A stretch of 64,000 nt of DNA from Undaria pinnatifida (taxonomy: Eukaryota; Sar; Phaeophyceae; Laminariales; Alariaceae). The first letter of the stretch is position 1; each line of letters opens with the position of its first letter. The notes under the pieces were generated by a model. That model saw only the letters and a list, made by a program, of their open reading frames with translations. It searched no databases and was not told the DNA's origin. Positions 31,819 to 41,910 of the stretch are shown here, piece by piece. Location of the stretch: contig JABAKD010000019.1 of the NCBI GenBank assembly GCA_012845835.1, forward strand, positions 7,398,994 to 7,462,993, read 5' to 3'. The translations under genes were made by a program, and so were the position numbers.

Positions 31819-32022
31819 TGTGGATACCAGTCCCTATTCCCTAGATTGTACCGCCTCCTTATCACTATAATACTTCAAGATCATCCTGGCTCCTCGAGGC
31901 AGACTCTGAGGTGTTTCCTCATCGTTGACCCTCGAGCGTGCGGTTGCGCACATAACCCACCTCGGTGTGTCTCCACACCTCCCTCAGAGAAAGAAAACCT
32001 GCGAAGGGACTACCGTCCCACA
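31819..32022 (+). repeat. 3' LTR
   Basis: 204 bp, no differences seen from the 5' LTR. It is followed by AAAG, the target duplication. Confidence 0.95.
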
Positions 32023-32098
32023 AAAGTGTCCTTTTTTATTAACGTCATTAATCTATCTATTAATAGGTTTTAGGATCGTGAGTTATGTACACCATTCA

Positions 32099-33262
32099 TG
32101 TTCATATTATTATACTCGAGGTGCTGCTTGCTGTTGTCGAACTGCAGCAGCTGCCGCTCCTGCTGTTGTTGAAATTACATATAGACAAAAGGTGTTTGAG
32201 GGCTGCTGCTTGCTGATGTTGTTGTTCGTCATCGTGTGCCGGATGACGCAATTTGTTGCTGCGTTTTTTTGCACCTGATTACAGTGTTTATTTTCTTTAT
32301 TGCAACAGGATTTATGTGAATGTACCCCTTGGCAGCGCTGCCGCATGTACAGCCTCGATTCGCCTGTATTCCTACTTCGAAGAACACTCATAATATATGC
32401 AATGTATCCTCGAAAATTACGGGCATGCGCGGAGCCAAGGCGGGCGGCAACCCGCCGCGGCGACGCCCTCTTGATACAAGTATACATACGTTGGTCATGT
32501 CGTCTCAGCGGTCGAGAGGCCCGATTTAGATCAGTTTTTTTTTTGCCGTCTTCGGGATAACTCGCGCGGAGGTCTACCTCTCGGCATGCTGTTTCCTGGG
32601 CGTGCCTCAACTTGTTCGCCCCTCCCGGATCTTCCCGGCGCGCACTCGGCCGTTCTCGCTTCGTATCGCCACAGCTCCTGCACAATCGTGTTTTTGCAAC
32701 TTTCTGTTGCGAAAAGTTAAGTGCGAAGTCTTACGTAAACAACACAAAAAAATGTCTCTGTAGTAATCGTACAACAGTACTCCAGTACTCGAAAGGTAGC
32801 CCCGAACGACTGTTAATCGTTTCGCGCGAGATTGAATCTCGGTGAACTCTAATTTTTTTTCTACTTTTTTTCACCTTTCTTTCGGTTCGAGCCTCGGCGT
32901 GTACATTGTCCGATACTCGTTTTAGTTTTTTTCCCCTCTTTTTTCATGTTTTTGTGTACTGACTCAAAGCAGAGTGGAAAGGTTACCAGCTATTTTTTAC
33001 GCATATTATTATACTGGGAATGCTGCTTGCTGTTGTCGAAATGCCGCAGTAGCCGCTCCTGCTGTTGTTGAAATTACACGTACATAATAAGAGTGGTGCG
33101 GGGGCTGCTGCTACTGTTGATCGTCGCCGTGTGCCGGATTACGTAATTTGTTGCTGAGGTTTATTGCACCTGATTCCAGTGCTTCTTTTCTTTACTCAAT
33201 AACTATTTTGTTAATAGACCCCTTGGCAGTGCTGTCGCACCACGTACAACCTCGACTTACCT
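32099..33262. repeat. 265-bp direct repeats flanking a copy of repeat R2
   Basis: 32099-32365 and 32999-33262 share CATATTATTATACT, TGCTTGCTGTTGTCGAA, CGTGTGCCGGAT and CCCCTTGGCAG, differing by point changes and small indels. The R2 copy at 32470-32960 lies between them. The layout resembles a short LTR-bounded (TRIM-like) element of 1.16 kb, but TG..CA ends and a target duplication are not clear. A relative of the repeat lies at 23880-23940, also next to an R2 copy. Confidence 0.55.
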
Positions 33263-33590
33263 ATTTTTTTTTTTTTTTTTTTTTTTTTTTTCGCACACTT
33301 TTACTTTTCAGCTTCTGGACAAGCCGTGGTCACAGGTGTCGTCCCTTCTCCCCCCCGGTTCTTGCCGTCAATTTTTTTCGCGCATAGGGTTCAGCAATCC
33401 CACTGCTCGTCGATTTCTCATCGAGTGTTGCTAACTCACGCTCTCGCGCTTTCTGCAAGTCAATTTGTGCACATGAAAAAGTCCCAACGAATTTATACGA
33501 GTATGCACTCGGCGGCGCTCGAACTCACGAAACTGACCTATACCAGGCTCGAGGATAACCTGATACGCCACCCGGGCGACCGGGACATAC
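33259..33590 (-). mobile_element. tRNA-derived SINE, family 2
   Basis: A very long T-run (33266-33290, the A-tail on the minus strand), the conserved body (CTTCTGGACAAGCCGTGGTC, CTCGTCGATTTCTCATCGAG) and the tRNA head ending CTGATACGCCACCCGGGCGA. The long unbroken tail suggests that this is the youngest of the four copies. Confidence 0.85.
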
Positions 33591-34110
33591 CCTACACTCA
33601 GTATATGCCATGCATCCTAGAAAATTACGGGCATGCGCGGAGCCAAGGGGGGCGGCAGGTTATCCTCGTTTATTTATGTATGCAAGCTTCCCCTTCAGGA
33701 TGTGGTTGGATTGAAATCCCGGGTGTCGCACGTACAAAAGGGGGGGAAACAATAGCCACCCGGCAAGTAACCCGGCAAGTAACACCGACCAGCGCAAACG
33801 AGTAACGCAAACGAGTTTAAAGCTTAGTCTACTAAATCTGCTTCTGCTCAATTCATACAAGCACCCTCAGCTCGGCATCTAACATGTTTTGCCGTCAACC
33901 ATCTACTGCAATCACAGCACAGCACAGCGCAATCAGCCCAGTACAACGGAGCAAAACATGTAGTACGTACCGATCATAGCCCGACAATGCAAGCAAAAAC
34001 AGACAGAGTTTCCGAGACCCACCATGTCGTCGAGCATCTTCTACAGCTCGGTGTGTTTTCAAAGTGAACAAATACATCGAAATCTGCCCGGCCAACAAAA
34101 CGTATACAAT
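33591..34110. other. No gene recognised
   Basis: 33610-33655 (GAAAATTACGGGCATGCGCG, GAGCCAAGG) repeats 32412-32450. The minus-strand frames at 33895-34264 include a Cys/Leu-rich hydrophobic stretch without a recognisable domain. Confidence 0.35.
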
Positions 34111-34365
34111 GACAAGCAGCAGCTAGCTGGTGATGCGCGAAGGGCTTGCCTTTGTTTCCTCTTTCGTGTGGATAATGCGATTCATGCGTGAATGCGACGC
34201 CGGGGTTGTTTTCCTGGAGGGAGGAGCTCTTGGCGTTTGCAAGTCGTAAGTTGCACCAAATCATGAATCTCTGCCAGCTTTACTTTTTGTTTTACTTGCG
34301 CCAGCGTAGCGGGCGGATGCCGCCCGCGGAGCGAAGCGCCTTGTATGTTCAATACAGTGCTTCAA
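34111..34365 (+). repeat. 3' fragment of dispersed repeat R1
   Basis: GCACCAAATCATG, GCGTAGCGGGCGGATGCCGC and GGAGCGAAGCGCCTTGTAT correspond to 4295-4410 and 58735-58850. The 5' part and the SINE head are absent. Confidence 0.55.
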
Positions 34366-36316
34366 AAACGACAATGGCCAACCTCTCAAGACGGTGTGCT
34401 TTCACCTTGCATAGATTCGAGCGCGGTATCTGACGGTGCTGAACATGATGACGGCGTAAACTCCTTTGCCATGGGGTTCGTGCCTTCCACAGATAGCCGC
34501 CTGTCGATGAGCGAGGACGAGCGGTTTTAACGCATAAAACAAAATGCATCTTCTTGCGGATGTGCTTCTAGTTTAATACCAGGTATTTTATATAATGGCG
34601 GGCGGTCCAAAGGTAGCAAAGCCGTGCGAGAGATTCAGCGTGGCCAACCTGATAACTGGTTGATCACGAGGTGTGATATAAAACAGTTTTCAGAAGATAA
34701 TGGGGAGGAATATTGAACCGGGGTGTCGCAAAACACGCGGGGTGCCCGGATACCCGCGACATTACGGGTATCCCGGTACCCGCATCCGAATCACCCGCAA
34801 GTTCCGAAAACCCACGGTTTTGAGGTCGGACCCTATGAATCCTCACCAACCGGGCATACCCGTCCGGGTACATATACCCGCCGGAATCGGTTAGATGCAT
34901 GATGATACGGTTTGGGGGCGTGTCATTGGTAAATATTACGTAGGGTGATTCTTAAGCAGTATAACCTGAGTGATCAAAAAAGGAAGAAGGGTGGATTCTC
35001 AACCAGCAACAAAAAAACACATTGTTGTCCCGTGAGCCGTCTTATCGCGGTTTGGATTTTTGCTTCTATTTCATATGGGAATCGGCAATTTGAGAATAGT
35101 AATCATGTTGAGCCAGATTTTTAACTGCACGAGTTATCCACGCAAGGATGGGCAATCATCCCCCTTCACCACCTGCTCGTCGCAGAAAGGGCGCGGCACG
35201 AGGAACTGTAGGGCTTCTCTTGTCGCTCAAAGAGAGGAGCCCTCTCTCATGGTGCATCAGCGCCTATACCCATTGCTGTTTGTCTTTCAAAGTAAGGAAA
35301 AATCACGTTGGGTTGTTGTGATCGCCGCCCGATTCGAAATCGCCCACTCGACCAGACAAATTTAAATTGCCTAGCGCAGATGTAGGGCGGCCACAACACA
35401 CGCGATGGTGACAAGGATACACGGGTTATCTTCCTCTTGGTTGTCGATGCAAGGGTGCTGTGTCCCAGCCGTGCCATGAGCAGCAGTACGCTGTGGGTTG
35501 TGGACAAGGCTATACGTAAAGTATTTCCTATATTGCCTTCGCAGCCCACAGCAGTCTAAAACCGATATATACTCGTACAATGCCTCCGAGGCATGGAGCA
35601 GAAACAAATTTGACCACTTTTGAGTTTGGTATTTCGGGCTCCAAATTTACCAAACCAGCAGAATTGATCGGTGGTCAGATCTCGGAGGAATTTTGTTCCA
35701 TAAAAACTTTCCTTACGACGTCGTGCTGATAAAAAATGATCAGAAATGAGCCCAAATACCCCAAAACCTCCCTAAAGACAAAAAAAACACTCCAAATTTT
35801 GTTGCATGAGATCCAGCCTCAGTCAGCGAATACGAGGTAACATGTAACAATTGAAAAATACATACTTCACGAGACCATGCACTCCGTGAGCGAGTGAGCG
35901 AGCCCTCACGATAAATAACGACGCGTCCGGACGGATAATCCAGGGGTCGGGCGTAGACCCAACCCAACTCCTGACCCTAACCGTGACTCCAAGCCGCATC
36001 CAAAACGGGCCAAAAATGGCCAGAAACGCGGATTCGCCGCTTTCAAATGGAGCGAGAAATACCAAACTGCGAACCACAATCCGAACTGTGGGCTACGAGT
36101 TGCCCTTCTGGCCAACAAGAAGGAATGAAAATGCTTGGAATTCTGCGTCCGCGGGCACTTGTTATAAGTACTGCTGTACTGCTGTGTCGCCTGTACCTGT
36201 CAAAATAGCACGCGCTACCAAGGTATCACACGCACATTCAAGAAATGAGTTTCGACGAAAGTCTCCATCTCTCACACAGCTGACGTTCTCTATTTTATAA
36301 AAATATTGTAACGACG
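34366..36316. other. No gene recognised
   Basis: 34735-34890 is rich in variants of CGGGTACCCG (about eight copies). The minus-strand frames at 35247-35607 begin at non-ATG codons and have no motif. 36160-36290 contains GTACTGCTGTACTGCTGTGT and TCTCTCACACAGCTGACGTT, and the latter is echoed at 37538-37556. Confidence 0.35.
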
Positions 36317-37105
36317 TCAGGGCCCAGATTACCGAAGAGCACGGAAAATCGTGATTCGATTATACTTTAAATTCATGAAAAATACACGAAAAATTCAACT
36401 TTGCTTCTCACCAAGGAACGGCGTAGTGCGTTATTCGAAAAACGCAAAAGGGCCAACGAACACCCGTGGGCAACGACCGAGGCGAGCGATGGCTCGCGTC
36501 CTCCCTGGAGCGCCGCGGCTAGCGGCAGATTGTTTTGGCCGGCAGCGGCTTGGAGGCTATGGCTCTAGGCATCTGTTGGATGGGCTGGCGCCACCCCGCC
36601 GCCCGACACGGGCAGCAGCGACGGGGATATAGCGGTCGAACTTCTGAGCGAAGTCGTCATGTGGTAGTTGATCGTGTAACTTTCGAGGTCCAGGGCGACG
36701 AAAAACTGGGTTTGCGGCGGTCTCGATTGTTTTCGAAGCGTCGCAGGCGGTCTACGCTGTGCTAAGGACTTTCGGAGGTCGGCTGCGGCTGCTCCGGTAG
36801 TACTACCTCTCGTAATGGTGGCTTCTCGACTTTCAATCAGCCGACGACCAATTCACGTGGCCGGCTTCGGTTACATAGAACAGGCCATGTCTAGGTGGAC
36901 AAACCCCCCGAATTGAATTCCGATTGTCCACTAAATTCGACCGATAAAGCTTTTTTTTACTTCTTTGATGAATTTGAGTTTTCGTAATAATTCTGAGAAA
37001 GCCTGCTTGGTGATTTATTTTTTGACCAATCAGATGCAAATTAAATTAAATTCCAGAAATATAAATCGAAATTCGACTTGGCAAATCCCTCGTTAATTAC
37101 CCTCA
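36317..37105. mobile_element. TIR element, family H1, copy 1 (TCA target duplication)
   Basis: Body 36320-37102 (783 bp), flanked by TCA on both sides. The left end is GGGCCCAGATTACCGAAGAG. The right end on the opposite strand is GGGTAATTAACGAGG, a worn version of GGGCCCGAATTAACGAGG. A 3-bp target duplication of the TWA/TCA type and GG-starting TIRs fit PIF/Harbinger elements (family knowledge). No transposase is encoded. A 76-codon frame (36535-36765) is repeated in copy 3 but has no known motif. Its orientation is opposite to copies 2 and 3. Confidence 0.8.
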
Positions 37106-37556
37106 GCTGTGAGTTCGACGAAATTAGGGTCTATTTACAATCGCAAGCGTAGTTTGAACGAAAAAGCAGCCAGTATACTTGTACAGGAATGCAGCACGAT
37201 ACGGGACACTGGCCGTCCCACAACGGTTGCGACGACTTTTTTCGTTTGTATAACGTGACGTGCTAAACATTCATATTTAAAGCTGGCGAGGAGGGGAGAA
37301 TAGAAGGTTTCAGCTGGTGTTCAGGTATTTGGTTGGACAAACTGTACCTGGTATGTATTTAATCAAGATATTACTGCTAACACTGACGAAGCATAACAAC
37401 TTAATACCTTGGGATGAATTAACATTATTACAATTGGCTGCTGGTGTTCACCGTGACAACATCCGTACGACAACGAGCGGCCGGTGTTCACAGCTTGCAA
37501 AAAGATGATCATCGACCCGAAATTTATAATTTATCGAACTCTCTCACAGCTGACAT

Positions 37557-38320
37557 TTAGGGTCACTTTTAACGATATTTTCTTGGCAAGTTTCTTGCCA
37601 ATTTGGCAAGGTTTTGAAAATTTGGACTTGCCAAAATAGCGAAAAACTTGCCAAAGTTAGTTTTGGGTATTACCGTTCCGCTTCGTTGGCAAGTTTTTGG
37701 AAAGTGAGATTTGCCATTTTATTTGCCATTTTAGCCAATAACGCCAACACAAAGCTGTACAAACCAGACCACCCCACGACGCCCGACGCTAGACTTGCTT
37801 TAACTTCTGTTATAGCGGTAGATACGGAGAAAACACGGTGTCATTGGCAGCAGCTATGATAGGGCTGGCGACACTGGCCGTGAGGCCCGCCTAGATGCCA
37901 CATGGGCGTCGTTTTGGGCGGGTGCTGAAGCATCATCAGAAACAGCAGCCGCCCACCCGCCCAAAACGATGCCCATGTGGCATCCACGCGGGCCTCAGGG
38001 CCAGTGTCGCCAGCCCTATAATAGCTGCTGCCAATGACACCGTGTATCCTCCGTACCTCCCGCTATTACAAAAGTTAGAGCAAGTCTAGCGTCGGGCGTC
38101 GTGGGATGGTCTGGTTTGTACAACCTTGCGTTGGCGTTATTGGCCAAAATGGCAAATGAAATGGCAAATCTCACTTTCCAAAAACTTGCCAACGAAGCGG
38201 AACGGAAATATCCGAAACTAACTGTAGCAAATTTTTAGCTATTTTGGCAAGTCCAAATTTCCAAAACTTTGCCAAATTGGCAAGAAACTTGCCAAAAAAT
38301 GTCGTCAAAAATGACCCTTA
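37557..38320. mobile_element. 758-bp hairpin element, family H2 (TTA target duplication)
   Basis: Body 37560-38317, with TTA on both sides. Its ends are GGGTCACTTTT and AAAATGACCC. The two arms of about 365 bp pair along their whole length with roughly 5-8% mismatches by eye, around a loop at 37925-37950. CTTGGCAAG-type motifs recur near both ends (at least six times), possible transposase-binding subterminal repeats. It is a foldback-type TIR element whose transcript would form a long double-stranded RNA. No protein is encoded. Confidence 0.9.
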
Positions 38321-39103
38321 GGGCCCGAATTAACGAGGAACTTGCCAAATAGAATTTCGACTTTTTTTTTGTAATTTAATTCAATTTGCATCTGATTGGT
38401 AAAAAAAAAATCACCAAGCAGGCGATCTCAGAATTATTACGAAAAATCAAATTCAACAAAGAAGTGAAAAAAGACTTTCTCGGTTGAATTTAGTCGAAAA
38501 TCAAAATTCAATTTGGGGAGTTTGTCCACCTGGACATGGCACGTTCTATGTAACCGAAGCCGGCCACGCGAATGGGTGCCATGTCGTCGGCTGTATGAGA
38601 GGCGAGAAGCCACAATTGCGAGAGGTAGGACTACCGGAGCAGCCGCAGCGCGGCCTCCGAAGGTCCTTAGCACAGCATAGACCGCCTGCAACGCTTCGAA
38701 AATAATCGAGCCCGCCGAAAACCCAGTTTTTCGTCGCCCTGCACCTCGAAAGTTACACAACCAACTACCACATGACGACTTCGCTCAGAAATTCGACCGC
38801 TATATCCCCGTCGCTGCTGCCCGTGTCAGGCGGCGGGGTGGCGCCAGCCCATCCAAGAGACGCCTAGAGCCACAGCCTCCAAGTCGTTGCCGGCCAAAAC
38901 GCTAGCCGCGGCGCTCCGGGGAGGACGCGAGCCATCGCTCGCCAAGGTCGTTGCCCATGGGTGTTCGTTGACCCTTTCGCGTTTTTTTAATGATAAACCA
39001 CACGATGCCGTTCCTTGATAAGAAGCAGAGTTGAATTTTTCGTGTATTTTTCATAAAGTCATGATAAAAATCGGATTACGATTTTCCGTGCTCTTCGTTA
39101 TTA
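38318..39103. mobile_element. TIR element, family H1, copy 2 (right end truncated)
   Basis: Starts GGGCCCGAATTAACGAGGAA at 38321, directly after the TTA that ends the hairpin element. It runs in inverted orientation to copy 1 and stops at CTTCGTTA (39100), lacking the final ATCTGGGCCC. TTA and copy 3 follow immediately. It has the same internal sequence as copies 1 and 3 with scattered substitutions. Confidence 0.85.
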
Positions 39104-39920
39104 GGGCCCGGATTAACGAGGAACTTGCCGAATCGAATTTCGATTTTTATTTTTAGAATTGAATTCAATTTGCATCTGATTGGTGAAAAAATGAATCACC
39201 AAGCAGGCTTTCTCAGAATTATTACGAAAAATCAAGTTCAAGTAAGAAGTAAAAAAATACTTTCTCGGTCTAATTTAGTCAAAAATCGAAATTTAATTTG
39301 GAGAGTTTGTCCACCTAGACATGCCTTGTTTTGTGTAACCGAAGCGGGCCACGTGAATTGGTGCCATGTCGTCGGTTGATTGAAAGGCGAGAAGCCACAA
39401 TTGCGAGAGGTAGGACCACCGGAGCAGCCGCAGCGCGGCCTCCGAAAGTCCTTAGCACAGCATAGACCGCCTGCGACGCTTCGAAAACAATCGAGACTGC
39501 CGCAAACCCAGTTCTTCGTCGCCCTGGACCTCGAAAGTTACACGACCAATTACCACATGACGACTTCGCTCAGAAGTTCGACCGCTATATCCCCGTCGCT
39601 GCTGCCCGTGTCGGGCGGCGGGGTGGCGCCGGCCCATCCAAGAGACTCCTAGAGCCATAGCCTCCAAGCCGCTGCCGGCCAAAACAATCTGCCGCTAGCC
39701 GTGGCGCTCCGTGGAGGACGCGAGCCATCGCTCGCCTCGGTCGTTGCCCATGGGTGTTCGTTGACCCTTTTGCGTTTTTTTTCATTTTTTTTATTTTCTA
39801 GAACGCACTACGCCGTTCCTTGATAAGAAGTAGAGCTGAACTTTTCGTGTATTTTTCACGAAATTAAAAAAATAAGATCGAATTACGATTTTCCGTGCTC
39901 TTCGTTAATCTGGGCCCTTA
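39101..39920. mobile_element. TIR element, family H1, copy 3 (TTA target duplication)
   Basis: Body 39104-39917 (814 bp) with both ends intact: GGGCCCGGATTAACGAGGAA and, inverted, GGGCCCAGATTAACGAAGAG. TTA flanks both sides. It is the best-preserved copy and defines the family TIR of about 18-20 bp. The minus-strand frame 39682-39452 is the same 76-codon frame as in copy 1. Confidence 0.9.
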
Positions 39921-40692
39921 AGCCATTTCTTATGCAGTCGGATTTGTCAGTCGAAAACGGCCTTATTCGACTGAAGCCCAAATCGGGCTTTTTTACGCAG
40001 TCGAAAAAGGCTTTTTCGACTCAACTTTCTTCGACTGAGAATTCCGACTGGCGGATCCAGTCGAAAAACTGGATCCTCCAGTCGAAAAACTCAGTCGAAA
40101 AAGTTTTACACGTGTTTTTTCAACCGATCGCATCGCCCATCCCACCACCAAACACACACCCACACGGCCACACGGCCACACACCCATACCAGGTACCACA
40201 CTGCAGTATCATACAAGGCGCTGACGCTGGCTTGGCTATCCCTGCTGTTGCTTCTCGCAGCAAGTCAGGGTGGCGCATTCCTAGTTCCGCTCGCCAGCAG
40301 CGTGTATCACACGACGGCAGCAGCGCGCGGTCTCGATCCCATGCTGCCAACAGCAGCTGCGCCTGTTGTAGCTTTGGCGGCTCTCGGCTGAGTGCAACTC
40401 CACGAACGTCGTAGCTTTGGCGGCTTTCAGCTAAGCCCAAAGCCACCAACTCGCTGGGACGAAGGTTCGTCGAGCCGTTGCTCGCGGAGACAGCGCGAAG
40501 CACAGAGCTGCCAACCGATTTCGCCTGCTGTACAGCAGTACTCCCTCACACCAACCGCCTCTAGGAAGAGCACAAAAACTATAAAGTCAACTCGACTGAC
40601 GATAAGGACCAGAAGAATCCAGTCGAAAAAAAGTCCAGTCGAAAAGGGCCGTTTTCGACTGGCGGAATCCGACTGCATAAGAAATGGCCTTA
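39918..40692. mobile_element. TIR element, family H3 (TTA target duplication)
   Basis: Body 39921-40689 (769 bp). Ends are AGCCATTTCTTATGCAGTCG and, inverted, GGCCATTTCTTATGCAGTCG. TTA lies on both sides, the left one shared with copy 3 of family H1. The subterminal regions hold many CAGTCGAAAA motifs in both orientations (39945-40110 and 40615-40660), a typical layout for transposase binding. The centre (40110-40600) contains a CACACGGC microsatellite and no transposase. Confidence 0.9.
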
Positions 40693-41480
40693 GAAACGAC
40701 TCTTGGAATTTTTTTTCCAAAATAAAAACGTGTTTGAACGGGTAGACTCGGGAAGAGTGCGCGACAACCTGGTACAGAACTGTGCGCCACGATCGAGGTG
40801 ACGCCATGCGTGTAGTACCGGTCCCTGGTATAGCTCTACAGTTGTCTATAGACGCAACATCGAGACGGTAGCCACCACGACGGTAGTCACACGGAGAGTA
40901 GCAAACGTTAAAAAAACGAAATACTACTGCTGTAGGTGTACACCAGGTACACCTACCTAATACAGCAGTAGCTGTATCTGGCGTGTGCGTGAAAGGCATA
41001 TTAACAGTTATATTACTGCTGTGTTGCTTTGATGTCTTGTCCTCTGTAAGTTGCGGGATTCGTACTCGTATAACACGTGCAGAATAGACGCTTTGTAGGC
41101 CATTTGCTACTTGCCACCCCCCTTGTTACCTGCCATATAACGTAGCCCGTGATATTGTGAACTCAGCCTTGAGATATGTAGTGATAGGGACTAGGGACTT
41201 ACGTTGGGCCTCCTCCGACGACGCTGCCAGGCACTTTCCTGTGGCCGTGAGGTTCATGTCTAGCCACGCCTGTTGGAGGGACATCGCGGCGTGCTTCGGA
41301 CCCCATTATTCTGCTGACGGCCATCTGTTTCGCTGGCAAAAGCTGCACAAGAAGCGGAAAGAAGATGATATGAGATTGACCACTGACATGTTACGGCTGC
41401 GATAACTCCACGAGGACGGTACAGAGGTTTAGTTCGGGTACTGACATTGCGTAAGTCCGGCCATGCCAACCACGGACACT
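40693..41480. other. No gene recognised; 50-bp imperfect palindrome
   Basis: 40924-40975 is an imperfect hairpin (TACTGCTGTAGGTGTAC against GTACACCTACCTAATACAGC) centred on ACCAG. The frame at 41157-41405 has no recognisable motif. Confidence 0.45.
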
Positions 41481-41483
41481 CAC

Positions 41484-41648
41484 ATTGACATTCCCGACTC
41501 CGCCTATCTCGTCCAACAGAGAGCCGCCGATCATGTCCTCTTCATGCGAGGGCGTATCCAGTATGCCTCCTGGTAGAAAGTAGTGGTCCACATCGACATC
41601 ATCATCATTACTGGCCTTGCGGCTGCCAATCTTGCTATCCATAGCCAT
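41484..41648 (-). CDS. Probable first exon of an acidic protein (partial gene)
   Basis: From an ATG at 41648, 55 codons (MAMDSKIGSRKASNDDDVDV, then a Gly/Asp/Glu-rich stretch with LPGGILDTPSHEEDMIGGSL) run to a consensus-like GTGAGT donor at 41483-41478. Asp/Glu bias and few rare codons give it a coding look. The frame stays open beyond the donor to 41391, so splicing is not proven. It lies 262 bp from, and divergent to, the exon at 41911. I recognise no family and see no second exon on this side. Confidence 0.4.
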
Positions 41649-41745
41649 GGTACACCAGCACTGGCGGCACCGCACCGATTATATGTTTCCATGTTTCCAT
41701 CATCAACAAGAGTTAACCAAGGTATGTAAACGCCTTCACAGGTCG

Positions 41746-41753
41746 TATAAAAG
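41746..41753 (+). promoter_or_regulatory. TATA-like box
   Basis: TATAAAAG lies in the gap between two divergent first exons, 158 bp upstream of the plus-strand ATG at 41911. Confidence 0.35.
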
Positions 41754-41910
41754 CCAACGTAACGGTATAACTCAATTTGATTCAAGATACCATCATATGA
41801 TACACCTTGTATGAGCCCCGGTACCAACGTTTATGCTGGCGTGGGTACATGGCACTTCTTAGCCTGATGAAACCTTGCGCAAATACCTACCCCGGTCTAA
41901 GAAGAGATCG

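Larger units (their letters stand above)
25278..32022 (+). mobile_element. Ty3/gypsy LTR retrotransposon, recent insertion
   Basis: The element is 6745 bp with 204-bp LTRs (25278-25481 and 31819-32022) that begin TGTGG, end CCACA and read as identical base for base. The flanks show a 4-bp AAAG target duplication (25274-25277 and 32023-32026). A primer-binding site begins at 25484 and a polypurine tract lies at 31802-31815. gag and pol lie in one frame separated by a TGA. Domain order protease, RT, RNase H fits Ty3/gypsy. No integrase core is recognisable between RNase H and the 3' LTR, and a chromodomain-like fragment remains at 30341-30559. Identical LTRs mean that little time has passed since insertion, so the integrase was probably supplied in trans. 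Confidence 0.95.

Noticed and set aside
36535..36765. 76-codon frame conserved between two copies of TIR family H1
   Set aside because: Conservation follows from the overall similarity of the copies. Copy 2 does not keep it, and no transposase or other motif is visible.
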